Assembly (NCBI RefSeq): GCF_038007965.1
Contig: NZ_JBBOYD010000001.1
Span: 2,830,501 to 2,894,500 of the forward strand
Length of the DNA stretch: 64,000 nt
Source of the DNA: Niallia sp. FSL W8-0635
Lineage (GTDB): Bacteria > Bacillota > Bacilli > Bacillales > Cytobacillaceae
Reading direction: 5' to 3'
Below, in pieces: positions 26,419 to 36,150 of this stretch; the first letter of the stretch is position 1; each line of letters starts with the position of its first letter. The notes below the pieces were generated by a model, which was given only the letters and a program-made list of their open reading frames with translations, did not search any database and was not told the DNA's origin. The position numbers and the translations under genes are program-made.

Positions 26419-26820
26419 TCATCTATTTACTTTATGCATCACAAACTGTGATTTACTTTTTTTAAACTCATTCTTGTTGTAAAAGGCAATTAAGTCTTCC
26501 TCACAAAATAAACTAATAACATCAATATTGGATAATTCCTCTATCAATTTAGCAATAAGCATAGTTCCGATTCCGTTTCTATTAAAAGAGCTATGAATCA
26601 CTACATCCTCAATATATGCCCTAAAAACTCCATCTGTTATTGCTCTGGCAAAGCCTATGAGCTTATTATTTTCCCATGCACCTACTGCTAATGTTTGGGA
26701 TAACATTTTTTCCATATCTTGCTCCGTTCTTTCATTCCACCATCCTGTATCCTTATAAAGTTCTATCACTTCGTTTGCCTTTATTGGTTTCTCTATAGAT
26801 GTCAACACTTCTATTATCAT
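26419..26820 (-). CDS. GNAT N-acetyltransferase
   Basis: A 133-residue acetyltransferase. Motif A reads IEDVVIHSSFNRNGIGTMLIAKLIEEL, followed by ISLFCEEDLIAFYNKNEFKKSKSQFVMHK, the usual motif B and C terminus. The ATG follows GGAGAGTG. It is first in a run of minus-strand genes that continues through DUF2785, DUF4269 and the hydrolase. The substrate is unknown. Confidence 0.83.
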   Translation of the reverse strand: MIIEVLTSIEKPIKANEVIELYKDTGWWNERTEQDMEKMLSQTLAVGAWENNKLIGFARAITDGVFRAYIEDVVIHSSFNRNGIGTMLIAKLIEELSNIDVISLFCEEDLIAFYNKNEFKKSKSQFVMHKVNR

Positions 26821-27017
26821 GTCACTCTCCTACGTGCTGCTATATTTGTTCACATAATAAATCTTCTCTCCTAAACTTTTAAATAACATAGCTGAATTTC
26901 CCTCCTCAGCACCTTCACAAATTTTAACATTAATTATTAGGAAGAGATTCACTTTTCAGAAAAATCAAAATACACAACAAAGTTAAAAATGATCTTCTAT
27001 AACAAAGGCCATTTTTT

Positions 27018-27428
27018 CTAGGAAGAGATTTTTCTATCAAAAAATTCTTTCACTTTTTCAGCTACTACTAGTGGTTTTACATCGATAGCCGATAAATCAT
27101 TTCTATCTAGCCAGATTGGCAAATATGTTCCTCGATCTCGAGTTCTTTCCGTAAATTCTTCTCCTTGACCTGTTCCAATCATGCCGTTAATAATATCCGC
27201 TAAGAAAAAATACTGGATTCCGTTATATTCTATTTCTGCAAGGCATTCGTTTATTTTGACGGTTACGCCTAATTCTTCGAATGCTTCCCGTTTAGCTGCT
27301 TGCCTAGGAGTTTCTTCTGGCTCGATGCCACCACCAGGAAATACATAATAGACAGAATTATTTCTAATTCTTTTTATAAGACATAGCTTATTATTTTCAA
27401 TAATAACTACTAATCCTCTATTTCGCAT
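27018..27428 (-). CDS. Nudix hydrolase
   Basis: A 136-residue single-domain Nudix hydrolase. The Nudix box is complete: GGGIEPEETPRQAAKRE followed by FEELGV. The N terminus is RGLVVIIENNKLCLIKRIRN. A nucleoside diphosphate derivative is the probable substrate. It stands alone, with a weak hairpin (26990-27016) behind it. A second, different Nudix gene lies 14 kb away. Confidence 0.86.
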   Translation of the reverse strand: MRNRGLVVIIENNKLCLIKRIRNNSVYYVFPGGGIEPEETPRQAAKREAFEELGVTVKINECLAEIEYNGIQYFFLADIINGMIGTGQGEEFTERTRDRGTYLPIWLDRNDLSAIDVKPLVVAEKVKEFFDRKISS

Positions 27429-27540
27429 AAAATTTTGTCCCCACTTTTTAATTATATCGCTTCAATTATATACTTAAAATGGAATTAAATATCTATAAAA
27501 GCTAAATTCTCATCTATTTTTCTAGTGTACTAACACAAAC

Positions 27541-28248
27541 TCAGTAAAATTCTATCATTTCTGCAATGCTTATTAAATCGTGCTCATTATTAACCCCTGT
27601 AATCGTATATTGATAGTTATTTGTTGTTATGATTAATTTTAGATCTTTTTTCTCATGGATAAGTACTGCTAAATGATTATTAATGGTCATTTCCAGTTCC
27701 TTTTTTACAATGCTATTTCTACCATTACCTTGTATACCTTTTTGTTTTTTTTCCGTATATATGGATAGATAGCTTCCGCCTGATAATGGATAATCTGCAT
27801 TTACTAGAATGGAATCCTTTACCTTCGTCGCACTTATTTTCGGTTCACCAGTTATCTTTAATGAAGATAACTTAAGTGTATATAGAGAATAGGGAATTCC
27901 TGCTTCCTCTGAAAGAAATACGGTGTTTTTATTTTCGACTCTCTTTTGTTCTTCCGCTGTAATAATGACCAATTCTTCTAGATCAGCTGTTTTTTCATTC
28001 AGTGCGTTTATACCCTGAAATGTATGTAATAATGGAAATTCCATACGAATTAATAAAAAGAGAATAGTCGATGCTACGAAAATTGCGACGTAAGGAAATG
28101 GTTGAAGTCTATTTCGTCTCTTATTATGAGCTATCATCCTCTCTTCTAGCTTTAAGCGTGTAGCTTCTTTTCTTTTCTTATCCCAAATGATATCTGTTTC
28201 TAAAATTTTTAAATCAAAATCAAGCTGTTCTTTAAATGACTTTCCCAT
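27541..28248 (-). CDS. Putative anti-sigma factor (single-pass membrane protein)
   Basis: A 235-residue protein with a basic cytoplasmic N-terminal part of about 50 residues, one membrane helix near 53-70 (YVAIFVASTILFLLI), and an extracellular domain rich in beta strands. The C terminus KLIITTNNYQYTITGVNNEHDL resembles DUF4367-type sensor domains. It overlaps the end of the ECF sigma gene by 17 bp and has its own AAGGAGGGGGAG site. This topology and coupling fit a cognate anti-sigma factor. There is no zinc-finger HxxxCxxC motif in the N-terminal part, so it is not a ZAS-type anti-sigma. Confidence 0.7.
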   Translation of the reverse strand: MGKSFKEQLDFDLKILETDIIWDKKRKEATRLKLEERMIAHNKRRNRLQPFPYVAIFVASTILFLLIRMEFPLLHTFQGINALNEKTADLEELVIITAEEQKRVENKNTVFLSEEAGIPYSLYTLKLSSLKITGEPKISATKVKDSILVNADYPLSGGSYLSIYTEKKQKGIQGNGRNSIVKKELEMTINNHLAVLIHEKKDLKLIITTNNYQYTITGVNNEHDLISIAEMIEFY

Positions 28249-28759
28249 TTAACTCCCCCTCCTTTTTTAATTCTTTCTCCAATGCACGAATTGCCCGAAA
28301 TAAAGTAGATTTCACCTTGCCTTCTGACCATCCTAAAATCTCTGCCGTTTCTTCTATAGAAAATTCCTTCAGTTTCCTGAGTAAAATGACCTCTCGATAA
28401 GATTTTTTTAATGAACTTAATGCATGATAAAGATTAAGCGATTGCTCCTTCATTTGTAAAATCTCTTCTGGCAATGGACAATCATCTTTTTTTAGTAAAA
28501 AGGCTTCTTTTAAAAGTATTAACGGCTTCTTTTTTCTAATCATATCAACGGTAAGATTATGAGCAATTCGGTAAAGCCATGTTTTTTCACTTGATTGTCC
28601 TTTAAAGGTATCCAAATGAAGAAATGCTTTAAAAAAAGTCTCGTTTGTTAAATCTTCTGCCTGCTGATAATCTTGAATCATTATTAGGATATATTTGAAA
28701 ATAGCATCCCCGAACTTTTCATACCATTCTAAGATGATTTTATCTTTCTCATTCTCCAA
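28232..28759 (-). CDS. ECF sigma factor
   Basis: A 175-residue sigma-70 family protein of the extracytoplasmic function group. Region 2 contains QQAEDLTNETFFKAFLHLDTFKG and TWLYRIAHNLTVDMIRKKK. Region 4 contains [46 protein letters not shown]. The start is TTG after GGGAGGGG. Upstream is a match to the ECF promoter type (TAAAAC/CGTCTA), which suggests autoregulation. The downstream overlapping membrane protein is its likely anti-sigma. The regulon cannot be deduced from this window. Confidence 0.9.
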   Translation of the reverse strand: MENEKDKIILEWYEKFGDAIFKYILIMIQDYQQAEDLTNETFFKAFLHLDTFKGQSSEKTWLYRIAHNLTVDMIRKKKPLILLKEAFLLKKDDCPLPEEILQMKEQSLNLYHALSSLKKSYREVILLRKLKEFSIEETAEILGWSEGKVKSTLFRAIRALEKELKKEGELNGKVI

Positions 28760-28790
28760 CTTTTCCCCTCCCTTTAAAAAGTTCTATGTA

Positions 28791-28818
28791 TAGACGGATG
28801 AAAGCTTTAAAAGTTTTA
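28791..28818 (-). promoter_or_regulatory. Candidate ECF (autoregulatory) promoter
   Basis: Minus strand: TAAAACTTTT (-35, ECF type, AAC core), a 16-bp spacer from the AAC core, then CGTCTA (-10). It lies 32 bp before the TTG start of the ECF sigma gene. This is the classic arrangement of Bacillus ECF autoregulated promoters. Confidence 0.7.
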
Positions 28819-29108
28819 CTTTTTTAAAAGATAATTTTATTATAGTAAATAAAATTGGGATTCCTTATTTAAAGTTCTCTTAAGAATGTAAAAGAACAAA
28901 CGAACAAAACTCTATATATACATAATTCCCCATAAATAAAAAGACTATAAACAAAGACCTTATTCGGCTTTGTTTATAGTCTTAATTAAGCAAAACTAAC
29001 TATTAGCTTAAGTATTACCTCAGTCTTTTTATTTTTCCAGTTCATTATCAATACATCAATGTTAAGTGCTTATTTTTCTTTTGGAATATCCTTCTGTAAA
29101 CTTAATAA
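28819..29108. other. Intergenic region between the ECF sigma gene and tal
   Basis: It holds the long terminator of the tal operon at 28938-28985 and A/T-rich sequence upstream of the sigma promoter. No coding potential was noticed. Confidence 0.4.
28938..28985 (-). terminator. Terminator of the tal-end of the catabolic operon
   Basis: A perfect 17-bp stem AAGACTATAAACAAAG / CTTTGTTTATAGTCTT with an 11-base loop, followed on the minus strand by TTTTTATTT. Confidence 0.85.
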
Positions 29109-29765
29109 TTATTTTTTCCAATCCGAAGCAAATTTTTCCATTCCTTGATCTGTTAATGGATGCTGAATTAACTTTTCAATCAAACTATAAGGAATGGTAG
29201 CTATATGCGCACCTGCTAATGCGACACGAGTAACATGATCTGGGTGACGAACAGAAGCTGCAATAATTTGTGCATCTAAATTATGAATTTGAAACAATTT
29301 TGCAATTTTTTCTACTAATAATACCCCATCTTCTGATATGTCATCCAAACGACCTAAGAATGGGGAAACATAGGTTGCACCAGCTCGAGCAGCTAATAAT
29401 GCCTGATTCACTGTGAAAATGAGGGTTACATTTGTTTTAATACCTTTTTGAGATAAATAACGAGTAGCTTCTAAGCCTGCTAATGACATGGGAAGCTTAA
29501 TAGTAATCTTTTCATCTCCACCATTAATTTTGATTAAGTCTTCTGCCGCTTGAATCATCTCTTCTGCTGTTAGTGCATCTGGTGGTACCTCAGCAGAAAC
29601 AGATTCCACCTCAGTAACAACTTGAGCTATTTCTTCAATTCTATCTTCAAATTTAACTCCTTCTTTGGCTACTAAAGATGGATTTGTTGTTACACCTGAC
29701 AATATCCCAAATTTATACGCTTTTTTAATATCGTCAAGATTTGCAGTATCGATAAAAAACTTCAT
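29109..29765 (-). CDS. tal: Transaldolase (short, FSA/TalC-like type)
   Basis: A 218-residue class I aldolase barrel of the short transaldolase group. [16 protein letters not shown] at the N terminus, [13 protein letters not shown], the Schiff-base lysine in ITIKLPM (about 85), and [15 protein letters not shown] [12 protein letters not shown] are all present. It exchanges dihydroxyacetone units between fructose 6-phosphate, erythrose 4-phosphate and sedoheptulose 7-phosphate; some members act as fructose-6-phosphate aldolases. A GGAGGG site lies 7 bp before the chosen ATG. It is the last gene of the catabolic operon, and a strong terminator follows. Confidence 0.9.
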   Translation of the reverse strand: MKFFIDTANLDDIKKAYKFGILSGVTTNPSLVAKEGVKFEDRIEEIAQVVTEVESVSAEVPPDALTAEEMIQAAEDLIKINGGDEKITIKLPMSLAGLEATRYLSQKGIKTNVTLIFTVNQALLAARAGATYVSPFLGRLDDISEDGVLLVEKIAKLFQIHNLDAQIIAASVRHPDHVTRVALAGAHIATIPYSLIEKLIQHPLTDQGMEKFASDWKK

Positions 29766-29881
29766 AACGAAACCCTCCATTACTATTTTTTTACTCTTAA
29801 ATATCTATTTCAACTTTTCTAAATGAAACGATAATTGAATTATCCTTAAATTTATTAAAATAGATTTATAAACATATAAAC

Positions 29882-30646
29882 TTATTTAATAGAATATCCT
29901 CCATCTATAACTAAGTTTTCACCAGTAATCATATTGGCAGCATCACTAGCTAAAAAGACAGCACATGCTGCTACTTCTTCAGGATAACCAAATCGTCCTG
30001 CTGGAATAAGCTGTTTCATTTCTTCTCCGGCTTTCCCTGCCCATGCTTTTTCACCAAGTTCCGTTAATATAACGGTTGGAGAAATAGCATTTATTTTTAT
30101 TTGATATTTGGCCCACTCAATTGCTAAGACCTTTGTCATCGATACAATAGCAGCTTTACTTGCACAGTATGCTACATGCTTATCTAATGCAATGACTGCA
30201 GCCTGAGAGGCCATATTTATTATTTTGCCTCCACCATCAACAATCATTTCTTTACCAACAGTTTGAGCAAGCAAGAAAGATGCTTTTAAATTTAATTCCA
30301 TTGTCTTATCCCAATATTCTTCTGATAGCTCTTCTGCCTTATCAAGTTAAGCAACTCCTGCTGAATTAAAGAGAATATCAATTTTTTTAAATTTATCCTT
30401 TATTTTACTTATTGCTCCTTCGATATTTTCCTTTTTTGTAATATCTGTTTTTATACCAAATACTCGATCAGGATGAATAGCTTTAGCTACTTCTATTACA
30501 TTATCCTTTATATCTAATATAGCTACATATGCTCCCTTTTCTATGAATAACTCTGCTGTGGCTTTTCCTATTCCACTAGATCCACCTGTAACGACTGCTA
30601 CCTTATTTGTTAGATTGAAATTTTTATCGAATCCATTATATCCCAT
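29882..30646 (-). pseudogene. SDR polyol dehydrogenase with an in-frame stop codon
   Basis: A full-length SDR gene of 254 codons interrupted only by TAA at 30347-30349, in the middle of FNSAGVA(stop)LDKAEELSEEYWDKTM. A Leu codon TTA would need one base change. All SDR features are otherwise intact: cofactor motif TGGSSGIG, NSAG, catalytic Ser in NMASQAA, and YCASK (YxxxK). The N terminus GYNGFDKNFNLTNKVAVVTGG resembles D-threitol dehydrogenase-type SDRs. It lies between tkt and tal and should oxidise the polyol. As sequenced it would yield a 99-residue fragment. It may be a recent null allele or an assembly error. Confidence 0.85.
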
Positions 30647-30685
30647 TTAGTAGCCTTCCTCTCCTTTGTAGCTATCAATAAATTG

Positions 30686-32686
30686 TTATAATAATTTTTT
30701 AAATTCTGTCACCACATTCTCAGGTGTGAATCCATATTCCTCTATTATTCTTTCTCCTGGTGCGGAGGTACCAAATTTATCTATTCCAATTACCTTTCCA
30801 TCATTTCCAATATAGCGATGCCACCCCTGTGATGATCCCATTTCTAATGCTAATCGAGCTGTAATATTGTTCGGAATGATAGTTTCTTTATAAGAATTTG
30901 ATTGCTTTTCAAATAAATCCCATGATGGCATGCTAACAACAGATACAATAATATTTTCTTCTTCGAGCAACCTTTGTGCTTCAATTGCTAATGCGACCTC
31001 TGAACCCGATGCTAATAGTAAACCGACTGCTTTATCTCTTTTTGAAATTACGTAGGCCCCCTTATTTACTCCAACATATGCATGATCACTTTTTACTAAT
31101 GTTGGCAAATTTTGTCTAGTTAGAATGAGAGCTGTTGGTACATCCTTGCTCTCTACCGCTAATTTCCATGCAGCAGCTGTTTCATTACCATCTGCTGGAC
31201 GAATAGTGGACAAACCTGGCATTGCTCTAAGGGATGCCAGCTGCTCAATAGGCTCATGAGTTGGTCCGTCTTCTCCTACTGCAATACTATCATGTGTAAA
31301 GATATAGATTACTGGTAACTTCATTAACGCAGAAAGACGGATTGCTGGGCGCAAATAATCAGAGAATACAAAGAAGGTTGCACCAAAAGCTTTTATTCCA
31401 CCATGTAATGCCAATCCGTTTAAAATAGCCCCCATTGCAAATTCTCGTACTCCAAACCAAATATTTCTGCCTTTATAGTTATCTGGTAAAAAATCGCCCC
31501 CATTTTTAATAAGTGTCTTATTGGATGAGGCAAGATCCGCTGAACCTCCAAATAGGGATGGAAAATTCTTTGCAAGTGCTTGAAGAACTTCTCCACTCGA
31601 AGTTCTTGTTGCAAGCGAATGTTCACCTATCGAATATTTCGGAATATCCTTATCCCAATTTTCCGGTAACTCATCCTTAATCGCTCCACTTAATTGTTCT
31701 GCGAGATTTGGATATATTTCTCTATATTTCTTAAATAAATGATTCCACATCGCCTCTTTTTCAGCAGATAGATTTTTTAGTTTTTCGAAATATTCCGAAA
31801 CCTCATTCGGTATATAGTATGGTTGATCATATGACCAGTCATATGATTGTTTTACTAATTGGATTTCGTCTATTCCTAAAGGAGAACCATGTGAGTCTGA
31901 TTTTCCTCCTTTATTTGGAGAACCGTATCCGATTATTGTTTTAATCTCAATTAGTGTTGGTTGGTCTTTATTTTCTTTTGCTTTTTCAAGCACTTGTTGG
32001 ATAGTTTCGATATCATTTCCATTCTCAATGCGATAATACTCCCATCCATATGCTTTGAAACGACTCTCTACACTTTCCGTAAAAGACATTGATAGATCTC
32101 CATCTAATGAAATATCATTCGAATCATATAAAACTATTAATTTTCCTAATTTTAAATGGCCGGCTAAAGAAGCTGCTTCTCCTGAAACGCCTTCCATTAG
32201 GTCTCCATCCCCACAAATACTATAGACGTAATGATCTACTACATTTAATTCTTCCCGATTATAGGTTGCAGCAAGATGTCTTTCTGCCATAGCCATGCCA
32301 ACACTCATAGCTATACCTTGGCCAAGTGGACCAGTTGTCGCATCGACACCAGGTGTATGACCAAATTCTGGATGTCCAGGTGTTTTACTTCCCCACTGAC
32401 GAAATTGGAGAAGCTCTTCTTTAGAAAGATCATATCCAGTTAAATGTAATAAACTATAAAGAAGCATGGAACCATGTCCTGCTGAAAGTACAAACCGATC
32501 ACGATTAAACCAATTAGGATTGTTAGGATTATAATTCATTATTTTTGACCACAATACATATGCCATAGGTGCTGCACCCATTGGCATTCCAGGATGTCCC
32601 GAACCAGCTTTTTCAATTACATCGATTGCTAACGTCCGAATCGTATTAATCGTTAATGTATCAATATCCACTTTTTGATTAATCAT
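30686..32686 (-). CDS. tkt: Transketolase
   Basis: A 666-residue thiamine diphosphate enzyme that moves two-carbon units among pentose phosphate intermediates. ThDP motifs are present: the start of the GDG...NDN-like segment as [18 protein letters not shown]...[14 protein letters not shown], then the pyrimidine domain with [20 protein letters not shown] and [24 protein letters not shown]. The C-terminal domain ends with a conserved [15 protein letters not shown]. It lies between the fructose bisphosphatase gene and the SDR gene. Given its operon it is probably a dedicated second copy and not the housekeeping tkt. Confidence 0.95.
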   Translation of the reverse strand: MINQKVDIDTLTINTIRTLAIDVIEKAGSGHPGMPMGAAPMAYVLWSKIMNYNPNNPNWFNRDRFVLSAGHGSMLLYSLLHLTGYDLSKEELLQFRQWGSKTPGHPEFGHTPGVDATTGPLGQGIAMSVGMAMAERHLAATYNREELNVVDHYVYSICGDGDLMEGVSGEAASLAGHLKLGKLIVLYDSNDISLDGDLSMSFTESVESRFKAYGWEYYRIENGNDIETIQQVLEKAKENKDQPTLIEIKTIIGYGSPNKGGKSDSHGSPLGIDEIQLVKQSYDWSYDQPYYIPNEVSEYFEKLKNLSAEKEAMWNHLFKKYREIYPNLAEQLSGAIKDELPENWDKDIPKYSIGEHSLATRTSSGEVLQALAKNFPSLFGGSADLASSNKTLIKNGGDFLPDNYKGRNIWFGVREFAMGAILNGLALHGGIKAFGATFFVFSDYLRPAIRLSALMKLPVIYIFTHDSIAVGEDGPTHEPIEQLASLRAMPGLSTIRPADGNETAAAWKLAVESKDVPTALILTRQNLPTLVKSDHAYVGVNKGAYVISKRDKAVGLLLASGSEVALAIEAQRLLEEENIIVSVVSMPSWDLFEKQSNSYKETIIPNNITARLALEMGSSQGWHRYIGNDGKVIGIDKFGTSAPGERIIEEYGFTPENVVTEFKKLL

Positions 32687-32805
32687 TATTATGGGCTCCT
32701 TATTTTAATATCATTTATAAATACAGAAACGCTCTGTTATTGAAAATATATCTATAATAACTGTAGATATTTTCTATTTTTCTATTAAAATTCATGTTTT
32801 AAAAA

Positions 32806-33786
32806 TTATTTTAAGGAATGTTTTGCTTCTATAAATTGATAGTTTTCGCTATCTCCTCCTATAGTAACGAAAGAATGTGTTAATCTCGATTTATCATCCA
32901 TACTGCGTACCCCTTGTAAAAGCATCCCATTCGTAATGCCTGTAGCCACGAAAAAGCAATCTTCAGAACGAATTATATCGTTCAATTTCAAGACTTTATT
33001 CGGGTTTGTAATTCCCATTTTTACACAGCGATCATATTCTTCTTGATCTTTTGGGATTAATTTTCCTTGAAAATCTCCGCCTAAACATTTTAACGCAGTT
33101 GCAGAAATAACACCTTCTGGCGCTCCTCCCGTTCCGACAAATAAATCCACATCACTTTCGTCAATAGCAGTTGCGATAGCTGCTGTGATATCTACATCAG
33201 AGAATAGTCTAACACTTGCTCCTAACGAAAAAACTTGCTCAATTAAATGATGGTGGCGAGGACGATCTTGAATCATAACGGTAATATCTTTCATTTCCTT
33301 ATTTTGCGCTTGTGCTACTGCTTTTATATTATCCATTAAAGACCATTCAATATTTATACAACCCTTTGCCTTAGGACCAACTGCAATTTTTTCCATATAC
33401 ATATCTGGCGCATGTAAAAGACTTCCCCTTGCAGATGCTGCAATGACACATAATGAATTATCTTGTCCTTTTGACAATAATGTAGTACCTTCCACTGGAT
33501 CGACTGCAATATCAAGACTCGGTCCCTTTCCAGTACCAAGCTCCTCACCAATATATAACATTGGTGCTTCATCCATTTCTCCTTCACCAATGACAATTAC
33601 CGCTTGCATATCCACTTTATTCATTTCTTTTCGCAATGATTCTGTTCCAGCACCATCTGCTAAATTCTTATTACCTTTTCCAATCCACGGAAAAGATGCA
33701 ATTGCAGCTTTCTGAGAAATTGCTAAAAAATCGATTGCAAGACTTTGTACATCATCTTTTCTGAAAGCAATATTGGAAGACTTCAT
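32806..33786 (-). CDS. glpX: Class II fructose-1,6-bisphosphatase (GlpX)
   Basis: A 326-residue lithium-sensitive phosphatase of the GlpX family. Metal-site motifs VIGEGEMDEAPMLYIGE and LDIAVDPVEGTTLLSKGQ are present, as are RPRHHHLI and DLFVGTGGAPEGVISATALKCLGGDFQG. It makes fructose 6-phosphate from the 1,6-bisphosphate. Co-localised with tkt and tal, it would supply the F6P that transaldolase needs to assimilate erythrose 4-phosphate. Sedoheptulose bisphosphatase activity is a known alternative in this family. Confidence 0.92.
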   Translation of the reverse strand: MKSSNIAFRKDDVQSLAIDFLAISQKAAIASFPWIGKGNKNLADGAGTESLRKEMNKVDMQAVIVIGEGEMDEAPMLYIGEELGTGKGPSLDIAVDPVEGTTLLSKGQDNSLCVIAASARGSLLHAPDMYMEKIAVGPKAKGCINIEWSLMDNIKAVAQAQNKEMKDITVMIQDRPRHHHLIEQVFSLGASVRLFSDVDITAAIATAIDESDVDLFVGTGGAPEGVISATALKCLGGDFQGKLIPKDQEEYDRCVKMGITNPNKVLKLNDIIRSEDCFFVATGITNGMLLQGVRSMDDKSRLTHSFVTIGGDSENYQFIEAKHSLK

Positions 33787-33917
33787 TATATCTCCTCCAC
33801 CTTTTTTTATTCAAAACAATGAATATTCATACATTAAAATGTATCATTTAACATGCCTCATTATCCAATCCTCTAAATGAAGAGGAAAGTATATTCACAC
33901 TTTCCTCCATGAATTTT

Positions 33918-34568
33918 TTAAACCGTTTGTGTACTTTGTACGGTTGTTAAAAAGGTCACAAGGATTAGATATGCCGATGTCGCACCTGGATCTTGGAAAC
34001 CTAACGAACGTTCTCCTAATCTACTTGATCTTCCACGTTTTGATAAAAGATCTTTTGTTGATAACATTCCATTTTCTCCTGCTTCAACCGCTTTTTTAAA
34101 TGAAGTACTGAAGTCATTTGTTTGAGCAAATTCGATTTGCAAAGTTTCAAGTGTTGGTTGCAGCGTATCTATCATTGTTTTATCACCAACTTCTGCTTTC
34201 CCTCTATCCTTTACCCCTTCAATAAATGCAATCCAAAAATTAGCTAAATCTTCATCAGACAATTCAGTTTTATTTTGAAACACTTTAGAGCCTCTCAAAA
34301 AACCAGTTGCGTATAATGGCCCAACAGAGCTACCAACTGCACTTAGAAATGTTTTACCTGCCAGCACTGCAATTTTCCCGCAATCTGCTTCTTCCTTTAA
34401 ATCAGTTTCTAATTTTTCATCAATTGCTTGCCATCCAATGGACATGGTAACCCCATGATCTCCATCTCCTAGTTTTCTATCAAGCTCTGATAAATAAGCT
34501 TTTTGTTCTTCAATCATCGTAACAACATTTTTTAAAAACCTTTTATAATCCTCTGCAGAAAATTTCAT
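33918..34568 (-). CDS. dhaL: DhaL subunit of a dihydroxyacetone-type kinase
   Basis: A 216-residue protein with the Dak2/DhaL fold. The nucleotide-binding motif GDGDHGVTMSIGW (with the Asp triad that chelates Mg-ADP/ATP), SSVGPLYATGFLRG and VGDKTMIDTLQP are all seen. The C terminus GRSSRLGERSLGFQDPGATSAYLIL is typical. It follows dhaK by 12 bp. No DhaM (PTS-type) gene is next to it, so the kinase is probably ATP-dependent or uses a DhaM encoded elsewhere. In this gene set the likely ketose substrate is erythrulose, not dihydroxyacetone. Confidence 0.88.
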   Translation of the reverse strand: MKFSAEDYKRFLKNVVTMIEEQKAYLSELDRKLGDGDHGVTMSIGWQAIDEKLETDLKEEADCGKIAVLAGKTFLSAVGSSVGPLYATGFLRGSKVFQNKTELSDEDLANFWIAFIEGVKDRGKAEVGDKTMIDTLQPTLETLQIEFAQTNDFSTSFKKAVEAGENGMLSTKDLLSKRGRSSRLGERSLGFQDPGATSAYLILVTFLTTVQSTQTV

Positions 34569-34580
34569 TTTTCCTCCTCC

Positions 34581-35585
34581 TTATCTTTGAACAAACATTG
34601 CACAATCAGCTGGTTGATCTACTAGTTTTTTTAACTCATCATCTAATTTAATTAATGTAACGGAGCAGCCGCCCATTTCTAGTGAAGTACTGTAATCACC
34701 GACATACGAACGATGAATGATAATACCTTTTCCACTTAAAATTTGCTTTACTTTACGAAACATAATATAAAGTTCCATTCGAGTAGTTGAACCTAAACCG
34801 TTTACAAGAACAGCAACTTCTTCCCCTTGATCTAACGGCATATCTACTAAAATATCTTGTACAAGGCGTTCTGCTACATGGTCAGCTTGGGCTAACTCTC
34901 CTTTTTCTACTCCTGGTTCTCCATGATGGCCAAGACCAATTTCCATCTCCGTTTCTGCTAGCTCAAAACTTGGCTTCCCTGTTTGAGGAAGAGAACATGG
35001 TGTTAATCCAACACCCATTGTACGAGTGTAATCGTTTGCTTTTTGAGCTACTCGAACAACTTCTGTCAAAGAATATCCATTCTCAGCAGCTGCACCTGCA
35101 ACTTTTGTTACAAAAAACTCTCCTGCAATTCCACGGCGTTTTTCTATTTCATTTTTTGGGGCTGAAGCAACATCATCTGTTACTAGGACAGATCCAACTT
35201 CGATACTACATTCTAAATCTGCTAATTCAGCTGCCATTCCAAAATTCATTACATCTCCAGCATAATTGCCATATATATATACAACACCAGCACCTTTATC
35301 AATCACTTTTGTTGCTTCAAGAATTGGATCTGGTGGAGGAGAAGCAAATATATTACCAACTGCGACTCCATCTGCCATCCCTTCTCCTACATAGCCCATA
35401 AATGCAGGTTCATGCCCTGAACCTCCTCCAATTAATATCCCTACCTTATTGTCACGAGATTCTTTTGCGGTAATAAGAGAACGTTTATTTTCTGCTAATT
35501 GTTTAACATATTGGGGATAAGCGTTGACATATCCTTCAATCATTTCATCTACTACATTTGTTGGATTATTGATAAGTTTCTTCAT
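34581..35585 (-). CDS. dhaK: DhaK subunit of a dihydroxyacetone-type (erythrulose?) kinase
   Basis: A 334-residue Dak1-domain protein. The substrate-binding motif GGGSGHEPAFMGYVGEGM and the covalent-adduct His in EIGLGHHGEPGVEK (equivalent of His218 of E. coli DhaK) are visible. Lid sequence DDVASAPKNEIEKRRGIAG follows the family. The start, after AAAGGGG, overlaps the end of rpiB by 20 bp. Mycobacterial D-erythrulose kinases have Dak1 and Dak2 fused; here they are separate subunits. I infer D-erythrulose 4-phosphate as the product from the adjacent RpiB and dehydrogenases. Confidence 0.9.
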   Translation of the reverse strand: MKKLINNPTNVVDEMIEGYVNAYPQYVKQLAENKRSLITAKESRDNKVGILIGGGSGHEPAFMGYVGEGMADGVAVGNIFASPPPDPILEATKVIDKGAGVVYIYGNYAGDVMNFGMAAELADLECSIEVGSVLVTDDVASAPKNEIEKRRGIAGEFFVTKVAGAAAENGYSLTEVVRVAQKANDYTRTMGVGLTPCSLPQTGKPSFELAETEMEIGLGHHGEPGVEKGELAQADHVAERLVQDILVDMPLDQGEEVAVLVNGLGSTTRMELYIMFRKVKQILSGKGIIIHRSYVGDYSTSLEMGGCSVTLIKLDDELKKLVDQPADCAMFVQR

Positions 35586-36048
35586 TTACTGCTACCCCTT
35601 TCAAATATTCCTGTTCTTTATCAATAATTTGCTGAACTTTTCTTCCAGAGTTACCACCAGTAAATTCTGACTCTAAATATGCCACGACAACCTTTTTGGC
35701 AGCTTCTACACCGATAATTTGTGCACCCATCGTTAAGATTTGAGCATTATTACTCTTTTGAGCACGTTCCGCAGAATAAACATCATGGCATAAGGCCGCT
35801 CTTATCCCTGGAATCTTTCCAGCTGCAATTGCCACTCCAATGCCTGTTCCACAAATCAAAATTCCTCTATCAATATTATTTACTATAATTCCATTTCCTA
35901 CTTCAAACGCTACTACAGGATAATCTACTTCACTGCAATTATCATCACAACCATAATCTACAACCTCATGCCCTAATTCTATTACGTAATTTTTAATACT
36001 TTCTTTCAAATCAAAAGCATTATGATCAGAACCTATTCCAATTCTCAT
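35566..36048 (-). CDS. RpiB/LacAB-family sugar-phosphate isomerase (DerI-like?)
   Basis: A 160-residue RpiB-fold isomerase. Signature residues are GSDHNAFDLKE at the N terminus, the catalytic Cys in CGTGIGVAIAAGKIPG, and RAALCHDVYSAERAQKSNNAQILTMG. The family interconverts ketose and aldose phosphates. Since it is coupled to dhaK, isomerisation of D-erythrulose 4-phosphate to D-erythrose 4-phosphate (DerI activity) is the best reading; ribose 5-phosphate isomerase activity is the alternative. It is the first gene after the internal terminator, directly behind tandem decamer repeats that look like an operator. Confidence 0.87.
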   Translation of the reverse strand: MRIGIGSDHNAFDLKESIKNYVIELGHEVVDYGCDDNCSEVDYPVVAFEVGNGIIVNNIDRGILICGTGIGVAIAAGKIPGIRAALCHDVYSAERAQKSNNAQILTMGAQIIGVEAAKKVVVAYLESEFTGGNSGRKVQQIIDKEQEYLKGVAVNEETYQ

Positions 36049-36150
36049 TTTAACATGTCATCTCCCTTTATAAATACTTTTTTTCTACTTAATTCCAATT
36101 CCTTTATAGTTTATATTCTTTCATTTTTAATCGAAATTGTCAATTATTTT

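Noticed and set aside
32735..32760. cre-like sequence ACAGAAACGCTCTGT before tkt
   Set aside because: It has three mismatches to the CcpA consensus at key positions.
34787..35401. Long leucine- and glutamine-rich frame on the plus strand
   Set aside because: It is fully antisense to dhaK, which has all family motifs; it has no ribosome site and the composition is that of a reverse-strand shadow.
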